From positions 310,001 to 374,000 of the forward strand of contig JAHHGV010000001.1 in assembly GCA_019359695.1 (NCBI GenBank): a DNA stretch of 64,000 bases, read 5' to 3'. The notes under the pieces are model-generated. The model ran no database searches and was not told the origin of the DNA. It saw nothing but the letters and a program-made list of their open reading frames with translations. Every line of letters begins with the position of its first letter. Position 1 is the stretch's first letter. This DNA comes from Brasilonema angustatum HA4187-MV1 (lineage in GTDB: Bacteria > Cyanobacteriota > Cyanobacteriia > Cyanobacteriales > Nostocaceae). Below are positions 8,474-16,883 of the stretch, one piece after another. Made by a program: the position numbers and the translations under genes.

Positions 8474-8741
8474 ACGCTACACTCTGCGGATTGCTAAAAC
8501 AGCAGAAAAAGACTTATTAGACTTGCAAGCCAAACAATTCAAGCAAGTAGTATCTAAAATCTTCTCACTACAGGGCAATCCCAGACCACAAGACTGCAAA
8601 GCCTTAAAAGGCTATGAAGGTGGTTATCGTGTCGATCAAGGAGAATACAGGATTCTTTACACGATAGACGATGACAATCACCAACTTGACGTGTTCCGTG
8701 TTGGGAAACGAAACGATGATGAAGTTTACCAAAATCTATGA
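8466..8741 (+). CDS. RelE/ParE-superfamily toxin
   Basis: 91 residues with the compact RelE fold: YTLRIAKTAEKDLLDL at the start, PRPQDCKALKGYEGGYRVDQGEYRILYTID in the middle (Arg and Tyr residues expected for mRNA cleavage), and a C-terminal VFRVGKRNDDEVY. Proteins of this type are generally ribosome-dependent mRNA endonucleases; ParE-like gyrase poisons share the fold and cannot be excluded. Translation is coupled to the antitoxin by the 8-bp overlap. Its 3' end faces the STAND operon with a 14-bp gap, so the pair may stabilise that island. Confidence 0.9.
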   Translation: MSERYTLRIAKTAEKDLLDLQAKQFKQVVSKIFSLQGNPRPQDCKALKGYEGGYRVDQGEYRILYTIDDDNHQLDVFRVGKRNDDEVYQNL

Positions 8742-8755
8742 CAGGAACATCCCGT

Positions 8756-9904
8756 CTAGCAAATACCCTTTTGATTTGCCAACCAAAGCCGGAAGTGGGA
8801 ATGGTAGAAGCTGTAACGGGTTTCTTTCCCGATGCGGTGCTGCTGTAGGAACTCAAGCCAATTTTCAAGAATTTCTTCTACATCATATTCATCTTCGGCG
8901 ATCGCCTGAGCAATTCCTTTTGCTGAAATTTCTCCAGTTTCCGCACAAGTGAGGACACTCATCACTTTCAAAACCAAATCAGATAAACCCTCACTTTTCA
9001 TTTTCTGCCAATGCTGCTGGTAATATGCCTCTAAACCTGGGGGAATGCAATCAAATTGATAGGGTTCTGAGTAAAAACCCTCAGCAATGGCATTCAAAGT
9101 ATGGTGCAGGTACATGAAATTATTTTCGCTTGCCGTGGTGAGGCGATGCATAACGTCAAGTTCGTTGATGTTGTGATTTGTAGAGACGTTGCATGCAACG
9201 TCTCTACATTCCCCGTCGTGGGATAGGGGGGTTAGGTATTCTTGAATATACGCTTGCACATCTTCCCGGTTTTCTTCTGGATACTCCGATAAATCAAGTA
9301 TTTGTGAAGGTGCTTCAATCAGCAAACCAGATTTTTCTCTTTTGAAGGGACGGCGAGTGAGAAGAAAATAGACTCTATCCGGCAGATATCTGGGAAGATA
9401 AAACAGATTTGTACCTGGGGGTTGGCTGTTAGGGTCAATCGCCTCTAAGGCATCAATAGCAATTATCAAGCGTTGTGATGGTTCTAGCTTGTCGCTGATT
9501 TTTTGCAGCAGGAGTGAGAGAAACCAACTTCCCTGTGTGGCGTTGTCGGGTATTGGGTATAGAGACGTTTCATCTTGTAGAGACGTTACGTGTAACATCT
9601 CTACAAGGTTGGTGCAAACTGTTTTGAGAAATTCTTCAGCCGTATTTTTGCCCACGACTTGGGCATTGTAATAAATAACGTGGTAATTTTCCGTCACGTA
9701 CTTGGCAAGTATAGCACTTTTGCCGCTACCAGGAACACCAACAATCGTGAAGTAACCGCGCTTGTGACGGTGGAGAAAGTCGGTGATGGCGGTGAAGATA
9801 AATTCACGACCGATAAAATTTTGGCTTTTTTCGAGAATGACTTGTTGAAATTCGGTTGGGTAGGAGGCGAAATTGATGCGGGCTTCGGAAGGTGGGGTAT
9901 TCAT
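8756..9904 (-). CDS. STAND/NACHT-type ATPase without sensor domain (second in operon)
   Basis: 382 residues. The P-loop GVPGSGKS is at about 55-62, a Walker B-like LIIAIDALEAID is near 140, and the sensor arginines are in YFLLTRRPF. A winged-helix-like C-terminal part ends in RYSFYHSHFRLWLA. This is the ATPase core of NLR-like STAND proteins, which switch from monomer to oligomer on ligand sensing. There is no repeat domain and no N-terminal effector, so it likely works with the WD40 protein encoded just upstream (4-bp ATGA overlap at 9901). It is a diverged paralogue of the ATPase at 12119-13498. Two dispersed palindromes are read through in frame (9180-9207 and 9577-9604), adding residues with no counterpart in the paralogue. 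Antiphage or self/non-self sensing is inferred only from family behaviour. Confidence 0.8.
   Translation of the reverse strand: MNTPPSEARINFASYPTEFQQVILEKSQNFIGREFIFTAITDFLHRHKRGYFTIVGVPGSGKSAILAKYVTENYHVIYYNAQVVGKNTAEEFLKTVCTNLVEMLHVTSLQDETSLYPIPDNATQGSWFLSLLLQKISDKLEPSQRLIIAIDALEAIDPNSQPPGTNLFYLPRYLPDRVYFLLTRRPFKREKSGLLIEAPSQILDLSEYPEENREDVQAYIQEYLTPLSHDGECRDVACNVSTNHNINELDVMHRLTTASENNFMYLHHTLNAIAEGFYSEPYQFDCIPPGLEAYYQQHWQKMKSEGLSDLVLKVMSVLTCAETGEISAKGIAQAIAEDEYDVEEILENWLEFLQQHRIGKETRYSFYHSHFRLWLANQKGIC
9180..9207. repeat. 28-bp palindromic repeat in frame inside the ATPase gene
   Basis: A perfect 28-base palindrome with arms GTAGAGACGTTGCA and TGCAACGTCTCTAC. It encodes ECRDVACNVST in the ATPase frame without breaking it. 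Palindromes of this form are dispersed in cyanobacterial genomes. Confidence 0.85.
9577..9604. repeat. second palindromic repeat in frame inside the ATPase gene
   Basis: GTAGAGACGTTACG/TGTAACATCTCTAC, an imperfect copy of the 9180 palindrome. It contributes the VEMLHVTSL stretch of the ATPase. A partial GAGACGTTTCATC module precedes it at about 9561. Confidence 0.8.
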
Positions 9905-12126
9905 GGTTTCGCCTCAATGCCTTCCAGGCGGAGAAAATGCAAGCGTCCGGATGCTTCGCCTGCTACGATTGTGACGTCATCTGGTGCGACAGCGCAGCAT
10001 TTGATTTCGCTTTCTCCGGTGAAACTAGCAATTTCTTGACCAAAGTGCAAATCCCAGACTTTGAGTGTAGAGTCATCCGAACCAGAAATCACGTACTTGC
10101 CATCACCGGTGACGGCGACTGCCTGAACCCAGTCACTATGACCGCGCAGAGTAAACTTTTCTTGACCAGAGTGCAAATCCCAGACTTTGAGTGTAGAGTC
10201 ACCGCAACCAGAAATCACGTACTTGCTATCACCGGTGACGGCGACTGCCTGAACCCAGTTACTATGACCGCGCAGAGTAAACTTTTCTTGACCAGAGTGC
10301 AAATCCCAGACTTTGAGTGTAGAGTCACCGCAACCAGAAATCACGTACTTGCCATCACCGGTGACGGCGACTGCCTGAACCCAGTCACTATGACCGCGCA
10401 GAGTAAACTTTTCTTGACCAGAGTGCAAATCCCAGACTTTGAGTGTAGAGTCACCGCAACCAGAAATCACGTACTTGCTATCACCGGTGACGGCGACTGC
10501 CTGAACCGAGTTACTATGACCGCGCAGAGTAAACTTTTCTTGACCAGAGTGCAAATCCCAGACTTTGAGTGTAGAGTCACCGCAACCAGAAATCACGTAC
10601 TTGCCATCACCGGTGACGGCGACTGCCTGAATCCAGTTACTATGACCGCGCAGAGTAAACTTTTCTTGACCAGAGTGCAAATCCCAGACTTTGAGTGTAG
10701 AGTCACCGCAACCAGAAATCACGTACTTGCTATCACCGGTGACGGCGACTGCCTGAACCGAGTTACTATGACCGCGCAGAGTAAACTTTTCTTGACCAGA
10801 GTGCAAATCCCAGACTTTGAGTGTAGAGTCATCGCAACCAGAAATCACGTACTTGCTATCACCGGTGACGACGACTGTCTGAACCCAGTTACTATGACCG
10901 CGCAGAGTAAACTTTTCTTGACCAGAGTGCAAATCCCAGACTTTGAGTGTAGAGTCATCGCAACCAGAAATCACGTACTTGCTATCACCGGTGACGGCGA
11001 CTGCCTGAACCGAGTCACTATGACGACCCAGGGTAAACTTTTCTTGACCAGAGTGCAAATCCCAGACTTTGAGTGTTTTGTCAAGCGAACCAGAAATCAC
11101 GTACTTGCCATCACCAGTGACGACGACTGTCTGAACCCAGTTACTATGACCGCGCAGAGTAAACTTTTCTTGACCAGAGTGCAAATCCCAGACTTTGAGT
11201 GTAGAGTCATCGCAACCAGAAATCACGTACTTGCCATCACCAGTGACGGCGACTGCCTGAACCGAGTTACTATGACCGCGCAGAGTAAACTTTTGTTTAC
11301 CAGAGTGCAAATCCCAGACTTTGAGTGTTTTGTCAAGCGAACCAGAAATCACGTACTTGCCATCACCAGTGACGACGACTGCCTGAACCGAGTTACTATG
11401 ACCGCGCAGAGTAAACTTTTGTTTACCAGAGTGCAAATCCCAGACTTTGAGTGTTTTGTCAAGCGAACCAGAAATCACGTACTTGCCATCACCAGTGACG
11501 GCGACTGCCTGAACCGAGTCACTGTGACCGCGCAGAGTAAACTTTTCTTGACCAGAGTGCAAATCCCAGACTTGGAGTGTAGAGTCACCGGAACCAGAAA
11601 TCACGTACTTATTATCACCGGTGACGGCGACTGCCTGAACCGAGTCACTATGACCGTTGAGGGTGCGAACTAACGCGCCACCAGGAGGAGTTAAGCTAGC
11701 TGTCAAGGTACGCAAGCAAGTTGTTTTGGTTTGCGATATTTGTTGCAGCAACTCTTGAATTTCTGGTGCATCAAAGTGCAGCAAACGCCCTGACAATTGC
11801 CCTGCTAGTTGCTTTGTATCTTGAATGAAAATATGTGCCGACAATCGCAATGCCCCTTGAATTAATTTCAGCGCTTCAACAGTTTGGGCATCGTATTCTA
11901 GGTGAGTTGATAATTTTGCATCATTAATCAAATCATAATCTTCAATCAGCGCCTGGACTCCAAATTCAGGATGATTAATTTTTGCTTCTATAAAGTCAAT
12001 ATCGCTCAAAAAACGGCAGAATTTCTTAACTTGACCACCTTCTAAATACAAACGTGGAACTTCACCCAAGAAATGCTCTATTTCTTCCGATGACTTTTCT
12101 GTTAACCAGGCGCGAAGATTACTCAT
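9901..12126 (-). CDS. WD40 protein with 14 near-identical blades and an NLR-type helical N-terminus
   Basis: About 741 residues from ATG 12126 (a TTG at 12132 is the only other near start). Residues 1-155 are helical and end in ALRLSAHIFIQDTKQLAGQL and LTASLTPPGG, the linker usually found between NACHT/NB-ARC ATPases and WD40 domains in fused cyanobacterial proteins. Then come 13 full 42-residue WD40 repeats (GHS..VQAV.VTGD.KYVISG..D.TLKVWDLHSG) and one degenerate last blade: 14 blades, enough for two seven-bladed propellers. Repeats differ only at a few positions (D/N, S/W, A/T, A/V, G/S/N, S/C, L/G/D, S/K), which suggests recent amplification and a variable binding face. It overlaps both flanking ATPase genes by 8 and 4 bp, so all three are translated together. 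Function is inferred to be the sensor of a split STAND protein. Confidence 0.88.
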   Translation of the reverse strand: MSNLRAWLTEKSSEEIEHFLGEVPRLYLEGGQVKKFCRFLSDIDFIEAKINHPEFGVQALIEDYDLINDAKLSTHLEYDAQTVEALKLIQGALRLSAHIFIQDTKQLAGQLSGRLLHFDAPEIQELLQQISQTKTTCLRTLTASLTPPGGALVRTLNGHSDSVQAVAVTGDNKYVISGSGDSTLQVWDLHSGQEKFTLRGHSDSVQAVAVTGDGKYVISGSLDKTLKVWDLHSGKQKFTLRGHSNSVQAVVVTGDGKYVISGSLDKTLKVWDLHSGKQKFTLRGHSNSVQAVAVTGDGKYVISGCDDSTLKVWDLHSGQEKFTLRGHSNWVQTVVVTGDGKYVISGSLDKTLKVWDLHSGQEKFTLGRHSDSVQAVAVTGDSKYVISGCDDSTLKVWDLHSGQEKFTLRGHSNWVQTVVVTGDSKYVISGCDDSTLKVWDLHSGQEKFTLRGHSNSVQAVAVTGDSKYVISGCGDSTLKVWDLHSGQEKFTLRGHSNWIQAVAVTGDGKYVISGCGDSTLKVWDLHSGQEKFTLRGHSNSVQAVAVTGDSKYVISGCGDSTLKVWDLHSGQEKFTLRGHSDWVQAVAVTGDGKYVISGCGDSTLKVWDLHSGQEKFTLRGHSNWVQAVAVTGDSKYVISGCGDSTLKVWDLHSGQEKFTLRGHSDWVQAVAVTGDGKYVISGSDDSTLKVWDLHFGQEIASFTGESEIKCCAVAPDDVTIVAGEASGRLHFLRLEGIEAKP
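10040..11680. repeat. 126-bp tandem repeat array (WD40-coding)
   Basis: Thirteen head-to-tail 126-bp units with very high mutual identity, each coding one WD40 blade on the minus strand. The unit length is a multiple of three and constant, so unit gain or loss keeps frame. The array also keeps an antisense frame open, which is a by-product of the repetition. Confidence 0.9.
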
Positions 12127-13498
12127 AGCCAAAAAGTCCTTCTGTCATATTATCGGCAACTTCAGCGCTGACACCTGGTAAATTCACCCCCGCCGCCTGC
12201 ACAATATCCTGGCGATGCAAAAAATCGCGGAAACTTTCGTGATAAAATCTGTAGCGCGGTGGTTGATAATTTTCTTGTTTCTGCAAAAACTGCGCCCACC
12301 CATTAAGAACTTCCTGCACAGCTAAATCATTCTGCTTAGAATATTTCGCAACCACTTCACGGGAAGCAGCGCTATGTAAAGCACACATAACATAAATAAT
12401 CTTAATTTTATTTTTTGGTAAAGGCTTGGTTGTCATGCCCATGAGTTGCCAGTGGTTTTCATAATATCCTTGTAAACCTACAGGTAATTCATCCAGAGGT
12501 TTATTATTGTAAAAACCTTCAGCTATTGCTGGCAAAACACAGCGCAAATACATAAAATTATTTTCGCTTTTTGTGGCTACTTCTTCCACAAAGTCAGTAT
12601 TAGAGAGATTTTGCTTTTGAATCCACAGACTCAAACCCTGTTTATATTCTCCATCATTGAGCAATAGCCAAATATACTCTTTCACATCCTGGCTACTTCT
12701 TTCGGCGTAGTCTCTTAAGTCCAATTCCTTGGTGGAAACGCTGGGTGAAAAATTCAACCTTTTCTCATTTTGGTTATAAGGTCGTCTTGTCAGCAGAAAG
12801 TAAACACCTTCTGGAAGAATAGTAGGTAAATATAAAAGGTTTCCGGTGGATTCCTGGTCAACTTCGTCGAGTGCATCAACAACAATTATCAGGCGATCGC
12901 CAACACCAATTCTTTCGCCAGCTTTGGTCAACAAACTTGATAAATCAGTATCTACTGCATCCTGCAACTGATAACGACTGATCAATTGTTCGCGGATTTT
13001 TTTCAGGAACAATTCCGGGCGATTCATGCCCTCAGCGCGAATATTGAAAAAGCATATAGCTTCTGGATTGTCTAATACGTATTTAGCGGCGATCGCACTT
13101 TTCCCCATTCCTGCATCACCCACAACAGTAAAGTAGCCCTTGGGGTTATTGCTGAAGAACTCTTCAATAGCATCAAAGACAAATTTTCTACCACGAAATG
13201 ACTCTGTTTTGTCTTTGATTAATCGTTCAAATTCTGGCGGTATTTGCTGCGGATTCCAATCTTTTGGATCAACAATATCAGTTGGTTTAATCTTTAAAAC
13301 TTTGGCAATATTTTGAACTGCCCATCTTTCAACCCCATTCGGGCAGTCTTTGGTTCCTAATAAACGTTTAATTGTGTCAACAGAAACTGGTTGTGCTTCA
13401 GATGCAAGTTTTTCTATAGTTAAACCCGCTTCTTTGTAAGCATTTCTGAGTCTAATTTTGCCTTCCTCGCTAGATTGAACCTTATCCGATTGCAACAT
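12119..13498 (-). CDS. HTH-STAND (NACHT/NB-ARC-like) ATPase, first gene of the operon
   Basis: 459 residues. Residues about 15-80 look like an XRE-type helix-turn-helix (LRNAYKEAGLTIEKLASEA, then VDTIKRLLGTKDCPNG). The ATPase follows: the P-loop GDAGMGKSAIAAKY at about 128-141, Walker B RLIIVVDALDEVD, and sensor arginines in YFLLTRRPY. The C-terminal winged-helix part contains SENNFMYLRCVL and ends in RYRFYHESFRDFL, the usual boundary before a WD40 or TPR sensor. Here the protein stops and the sensor is a separate overlapping gene. The HTH may bind DNA or act as an interaction domain; such N-terminal HTHs occur in several STAND families. The upstream gap holds a hairpin cluster. The gene is diverged from its paralogue at 8756-9904. 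Confidence 0.85.
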   Translation of the reverse strand: MLQSDKVQSSEEGKIRLRNAYKEAGLTIEKLASEAQPVSVDTIKRLLGTKDCPNGVERWAVQNIAKVLKIKPTDIVDPKDWNPQQIPPEFERLIKDKTESFRGRKFVFDAIEEFFSNNPKGYFTVVGDAGMGKSAIAAKYVLDNPEAICFFNIRAEGMNRPELFLKKIREQLISRYQLQDAVDTDLSSLLTKAGERIGVGDRLIIVVDALDEVDQESTGNLLYLPTILPEGVYFLLTRRPYNQNEKRLNFSPSVSTKELDLRDYAERSSQDVKEYIWLLLNDGEYKQGLSLWIQKQNLSNTDFVEEVATKSENNFMYLRCVLPAIAEGFYNNKPLDELPVGLQGYYENHWQLMGMTTKPLPKNKIKIIYVMCALHSAASREVVAKYSKQNDLAVQEVLNGWAQFLQKQENYQPPRYRFYHESFRDFLHRQDIVQAAGVNLPGVSAEVADNMTEGLFGYE

Positions 13499-13925
13499 AG
13501 ATAAAAGAGATTGATGAATCTAGGTATTTAATAATGTGATAGCTCAGATATTGCATCTGCTTTCTCGTCCGCCTAGAAATTTATTTCTAGGCTCAAAGAT
13601 CAAGTAAGCTAAAGCTCACTGAATATATATTTCAGTCCGTTTTAACGGACTTTGCCTATAAGCCTTGAACTTGAGTTCAAGGCGTACTCACCAGTGAGGT
13701 ACAAGATCTAAGATAACTAATCTTTAATTTACCTGTGTAGGGCAGTTAGGTTTTCTTAACTTGCCCTATCTGCCCCAAAACATAGGGCAAATCATAAATC
13801 TACATCAACCTATCTGCTCTGGAATTTGAATTGTTGCCTCTACATAATACGAATATGCAAGTTTAAAAAACCTTGCGCTTACCAGTCAATCAACACACAA
13901 CACATACCACAAAAGGCAACAACTT
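13499..13925. repeat. divergent intergenic region with a run of small hairpins
   Basis: Between the STAND operon (minus) and the TM gene (plus). Three consecutive palindromes are visible: GCCTAGAAATTTATTTCTAGGC (13571-13592, 22 bases with arms of 9), AGTCCGTTTTAACGGACT (13634-13651) and GCCTTGAAC/GTTCAAGGC (13662-13683). Another weak one, ACTGAATATA/TATTTCAGT, lies between the first two. The cluster looks like a dispersed cyanobacterial repeat unit. The remaining AT-rich DNA should hold both divergent promoters. Confidence 0.7.
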
Positions 13926-14231
13926 ATGAATCTCAATATTTTTTCTAAACCACAACCCAACAATAATGAAGCTGCACAAGAGATCAAAAAAAATATAATT
14001 GAAGAATTACTACGCCAAGCACGTCTTACCTTCAACCTTGCTTTAGGCGTAACTGCAGCATCTGCGATGATGACATTATCTGGCGTGGGGCTTCTTTATT
14101 TAAATAAAGTACCAGAAGCCAGTCTCACCGCAGGAGCAGGAATTCTTGCCAGTATTAGCAGCGTTCAGTTTGCCAAAGATGCAAAAGAAGAACTGTGCGA
14201 GATGGTAGACAAGTTAGAGGAAGAATCTTAG
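13926..14231 (+). CDS. two-TM protein resembling the cyanobacterial TRADD-N-associated membrane domain
   Basis: 101 residues: a polar N-terminus, a helix EIKKNIIEELLRQARLTFNL, two membrane segments (about LALGVTAASAMMTLSGVGLL and LTAGAGILASISSVQFA), and a charged C-terminal helix ending KLEEES. The pattern ARLTFNLALGVTAAS...SVQFAKDAKE matches my memory of the small two-TM domain described next to bacterial TRADD-N and other death-like adaptor domains in cyanobacteria. That assignment is by recognition, not by search. It is divergent from, and about 430 bp away from, the STAND operon, so it may be the membrane-acting effector of the same system. Confidence 0.65.
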   Translation: MNLNIFSKPQPNNNEAAQEIKKNIIEELLRQARLTFNLALGVTAASAMMTLSGVGLLYLNKVPEASLTAGAGILASISSVQFAKDAKEELCEMVDKLEEES

Positions 14232-14256
14232 AGGTTGAGAGAACTCTTTGAGGCAG

Positions 14257-14410
14257 TGATACCGCCCGCAATGCAGTTCGGTTAAGATCCCCCTGCCTGC
14301 GGCGATCCCCTTAAAAAGGGGGTAAAAGAGGGTTCAAAGCCCCCTTTTTAAGGGGGTTGGGGGGATCTTCAAAATATTAAAACGTTAACCGAACCGTATT
14401 GATACCGCCC
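14257..14410. mobile_element. MITE-like element, family B, copy 1, with flanking direct repeat
   Basis: A long inverted repeat built around CCCCTTAAAAAGGGGG and CCCCCTTTTTAAGGGGG. Its outer ends, GCAGTTCGGTTAA and TTAACCGAACCGTATT, are nearly complementary. The 11-bp string TGATACCGCCC occurs immediately outside both ends (14257-14267 and 14400-14410), as expected for a target-site duplication. It has no coding capacity. Related copies are at 20750-20880 and 23450-23541, and a fragment is at 59069-59120. Confidence 0.8.
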
Positions 14411-14464
14411 CGAAACCACCAATCCCGAACAACAAACCTGGGGAAGAGTGGCTTCCCCATTCCT

Positions 14465-15337
14465 TTACCGCCTCTGTCTATCTTCTTGAGGGGTAGAAAT
14501 GACATCTGGTAAAGGACGTTTAGCTATATAAAGCCAAGCTAACCCAGCTAAACCGAAGATTATTCCTACTAAACTCACGACTTGTGCTATTCGTAAAGGT
14601 CCAAGCATCAAACTATCCGTCCGAAGACCTTCTATCCAGAAGCGTCCTAAGCTGTAAGTTGCCAAATAAACTAGAGACAGTGTACCCGTTTTCAAAGCTG
14701 GTTTACCTGACAAACTTCTAAAAAATAAAGTCAGCAGCAAGGCGAACACCATAAGATCCCACAAAGATTCATAAAGAAAAGTGGGATGGAAAAACTCAAA
14801 ATTAGCCAGTTCTGGGGGACGGTGTTCTGGTGGAATATGTAACTTCCAAGGTACATTTGTCGGACTGCCAAATGCCTCAGAGTTGAAGAAATTGCCCCAG
14901 CGTCCTATTGCTTGACCTAAAATCAGCGAAGGAGACACCAAGTCAGCCAATTGCCAGAAAGAAATCTGGTTTCTTTTGGCAAATAATAATGCTGCGGTAA
15001 CACCACCGATAATTGCCCCATGAATTGCTATCCCTCCTTGCCAAATTGCAATAATGCGTTCTGGGTGCTGGGCATATTCTGACCATTGAAACAAAACGTA
15101 ATATATCCGTGCTGCTGGAATTGCCCCAATCACCAGCCAAATTGATAAATCGCTAATTAAATCTGGATTAACGTTACGGCGCTTTGCCAAGAACTGAGAA
15201 AGCGTAACGCCAATCAATACTGCTGAAGCAATCAAAAAGCCATACCAACGGATTGTTAATGGTCCTATTTTCACCAGAATCGGTCCTGGAGAAGAAAATT
15301 CAAATGCCAAGGGCAAGGTGGAAATATCCAGTGCCAT
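14465..15337 (-). CDS. lgt: prolipoprotein diacylglyceryl transferase
   Basis: 290 residues, the usual length. Lgt transfers diacylglycerol from phosphatidylglycerol to the lipobox cysteine of prolipoproteins, the first step of bacterial lipoprotein maturation, in the cytoplasmic membrane. The signature [13 protein letters not shown] (the Lgt family motif) is present. So are [15 protein letters not shown] near the N-terminus, [12 protein letters not shown] and a C-terminal [15 protein letters not shown]. Seven hydrophobic segments are discernible. It starts at ATG 15337 and stands alone; the MITE lies just past its 3' end. Confidence 0.95.
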   Translation of the reverse strand: MALDISTLPLAFEFSSPGPILVKIGPLTIRWYGFLIASAVLIGVTLSQFLAKRRNVNPDLISDLSIWLVIGAIPAARIYYVLFQWSEYAQHPERIIAIWQGGIAIHGAIIGGVTAALLFAKRNQISFWQLADLVSPSLILGQAIGRWGNFFNSEAFGSPTNVPWKLHIPPEHRPPELANFEFFHPTFLYESLWDLMVFALLLTLFFRSLSGKPALKTGTLSLVYLATYSLGRFWIEGLRTDSLMLGPLRIAQVVSLVGIIFGLAGLAWLYIAKRPLPDVISTPQEDRQRR

Positions 15338-15726
15338 GTAAAAGTACCTAGAAGACTAAAAAAAGGTAATGTAGATTTAAGTTGTGCTTGTTAACAGCGC
15401 CCTACGGGCAGCGATTGTAACCCGTTACGAATAAACACTCTTAACAGGGAACAAGGAACAGGGAACAAGAAACACGGGAACGACAGTCAAAAATTGTTGC
15501 AAAAGCCAAACTATTGATTTTAGATCGCTGTGAGTAGAAAAGGCAGTAGAGGTAGTGTATTTATCCAGAATTTTCTTTTGAAAGTAGATAAATAAAACTA
15601 TGGCAGTAGGTGGGCTAAAGCTCACAAAAACTAACATATTGAATTTCTATCTGAGAACTCGTACTTTATTACAAATCACGATTGGTTAGATATAATCACC
15701 TAAACAACTGTGAGGCATCTGTGATC
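15338..15726. other. intergenic region with heptad-like simple repeats
   Basis: Divergent promoter region of lgt and coaD, about 390 bp. Positions about 15443-15480 carry a short imperfect tandem of (A)ACAGGGA/ACAAGGA units, the STRR type found again at 36370-36437. No gene or RNA is recognisable. Confidence 0.5.
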
Positions 15727-16221
15727 ATGATTGCCATTTATCCAGGAAGTTTCGATCCTGTTACCTTAGGACATCTTGACATTATCCAACGCGGCAGTCG
15801 TTTGTTTGCTCAAGTGATTGTCGCGGTATTGCGGAATCCTAACAAAACTCCGCTGTTTACAGTGGAAAAACGGTTAGAACAGATTCGTCTGTGTACAAAA
15901 CATCTCACGAATGTGGAGGTAGACGCTTTTGCTGGTTTGACTGTAAAGTATGCCCAAATGCATGGTGCACAAGTGCTATTGCGCGGTTTACGAGCAATTT
16001 CTGACTTTGAGGTAGAACTTCAGATGGCTCACACAAATAAAACCCTTTCTCATGATATAGAAACCGTTTTCTTAGCAACGTCAAATGAATATAGTTTTTT
16101 AAGTAGTAGTGTGGTGAAAGAGATTGCTAAGTTTGGTGGCTCTGTTGATCATCTTGTCCCCCCGCACGTTGCTTTAGATATTTACCAATGCTACGCCCAA
16201 AACCATCCCGTATCGAACTAA
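15727..16221 (+). CDS. coaD: phosphopantetheine adenylyltransferase
   Basis: 164 residues from ATG 15727. An upstream in-frame extension exists, but this start gives the canonical [17 protein letters not shown]-terminus. The enzyme adenylates 4'-phosphopantetheine with ATP to give dephospho-CoA, the penultimate step of CoA synthesis. The nucleotidyltransferase T/HxGH motif is in [18 protein letters not shown] and [14 protein letters not shown] (the ISSTxVR-like motif) are also present. Its 3' end overlaps the next gene by 34 bp in another frame, an arrangement I believe common in Nostocales. Confidence 0.95.
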   Translation: MIAIYPGSFDPVTLGHLDIIQRGSRLFAQVIVAVLRNPNKTPLFTVEKRLEQIRLCTKHLTNVEVDAFAGLTVKYAQMHGAQVLLRGLRAISDFEVELQMAHTNKTLSHDIETVFLATSNEYSFLSSSVVKEIAKFGGSVDHLVPPHVALDIYQCYAQNHPVSN

Positions 16222-16883
16222 ATCAAAACGGAAGCACTCCTCCCCCGCAAGAGTATCCTGCTGGAATATCCGATAATCCAGATGCTACGCGAACAACAAG
16301 TGTAGACATACAGATGGAACTCAACCGCTTGGAGGAGATGATTCTTGCTGGTTTCAACATTCCACTGACGCGACGCACGATAGTAGATGAAGACAAGCTG
16401 CTTGATCAGCTTGATGAAATACGGCTTTCTTTACCTGAAGTTTTTCAGGAAGCAGCAACAATTATCCAACAAAAGGAAGATATTCTCCTGGAAGCAGAAG
16501 AATATGGACAACAAATTGTTGATGCAGCGCAAGCCAAGCGATCGCAAATCTTGGATGAAAGCGACATTATCATACAAGCAGAACGGGAAGCCGCTGAACT
16601 GCGGCGACAAGTTCAACAAGAATGTGAGCAGATGATGCAAGACACTCTTGAAGAAATTGACCGCAAACGACGCGCCTGTCAGCAAGAAATAGAGGAAATG
16701 CGGCGTCAAGCTGTTGCAGAAGCAGAAGCAGTTGAACAAGGTGCTGATGACTACGCTGACGGCGTACTAGAAAATATTGAGCAGAATCTTCAGGATATGT
16801 TGCGAATCATCCGTAACGGACGTCAACAACTACTACCAGAAGCTTCTAGTGAAGATAATTCTCAATTTCCTAAAAAAAAATAA
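16188..16883 (+). CDS. DivIVA-like coiled-coil protein
   Basis: 231 residues. After a polar, Pro-rich N-terminus (1-40), residues about 43-205 are almost entirely heptad-type helix rich in Glu, Gln, Arg and Ala ([17 protein letters not shown], then [20 protein letters not shown]). It resembles DivIVA-domain and F-type ATPase b-subunit-like stalks in composition. The C-terminus is a charged tail ending in KKK. No enzymatic motif is present. It follows coaD with a 34-bp overlap, so it is co-transcribed. A structural or scaffolding role near the membrane or in cell division is possible but not shown. Confidence 0.8.
   Translation: MLRPKPSRIELNQNGSTPPPQEYPAGISDNPDATRTTSVDIQMELNRLEEMILAGFNIPLTRRTIVDEDKLLDQLDEIRLSLPEVFQEAATIIQQKEDILLEAEEYGQQIVDAAQAKRSQILDESDIIIQAEREAAELRRQVQQECEQMMQDTLEEIDRKRRACQQEIEEMRRQAVAEAEAVEQGADDYADGVLENIEQNLQDMLRIIRNGRQQLLPEASSEDNSQFPKKK

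Noticed and set aside
9892-11673. A long plus-strand open frame of about 590 codons opposite the WD40 gene
   Set aside because: It is kept open only because the 126-bp repeat unit lacks stops in that frame; the protein is a monotonous repeat with no family and the WD40 gene on the other strand is clear.
10040-11680. CRISPR array
   Set aside because: The units are 126 bp, directly adjacent with no unique spacers, and code WD40 blades.
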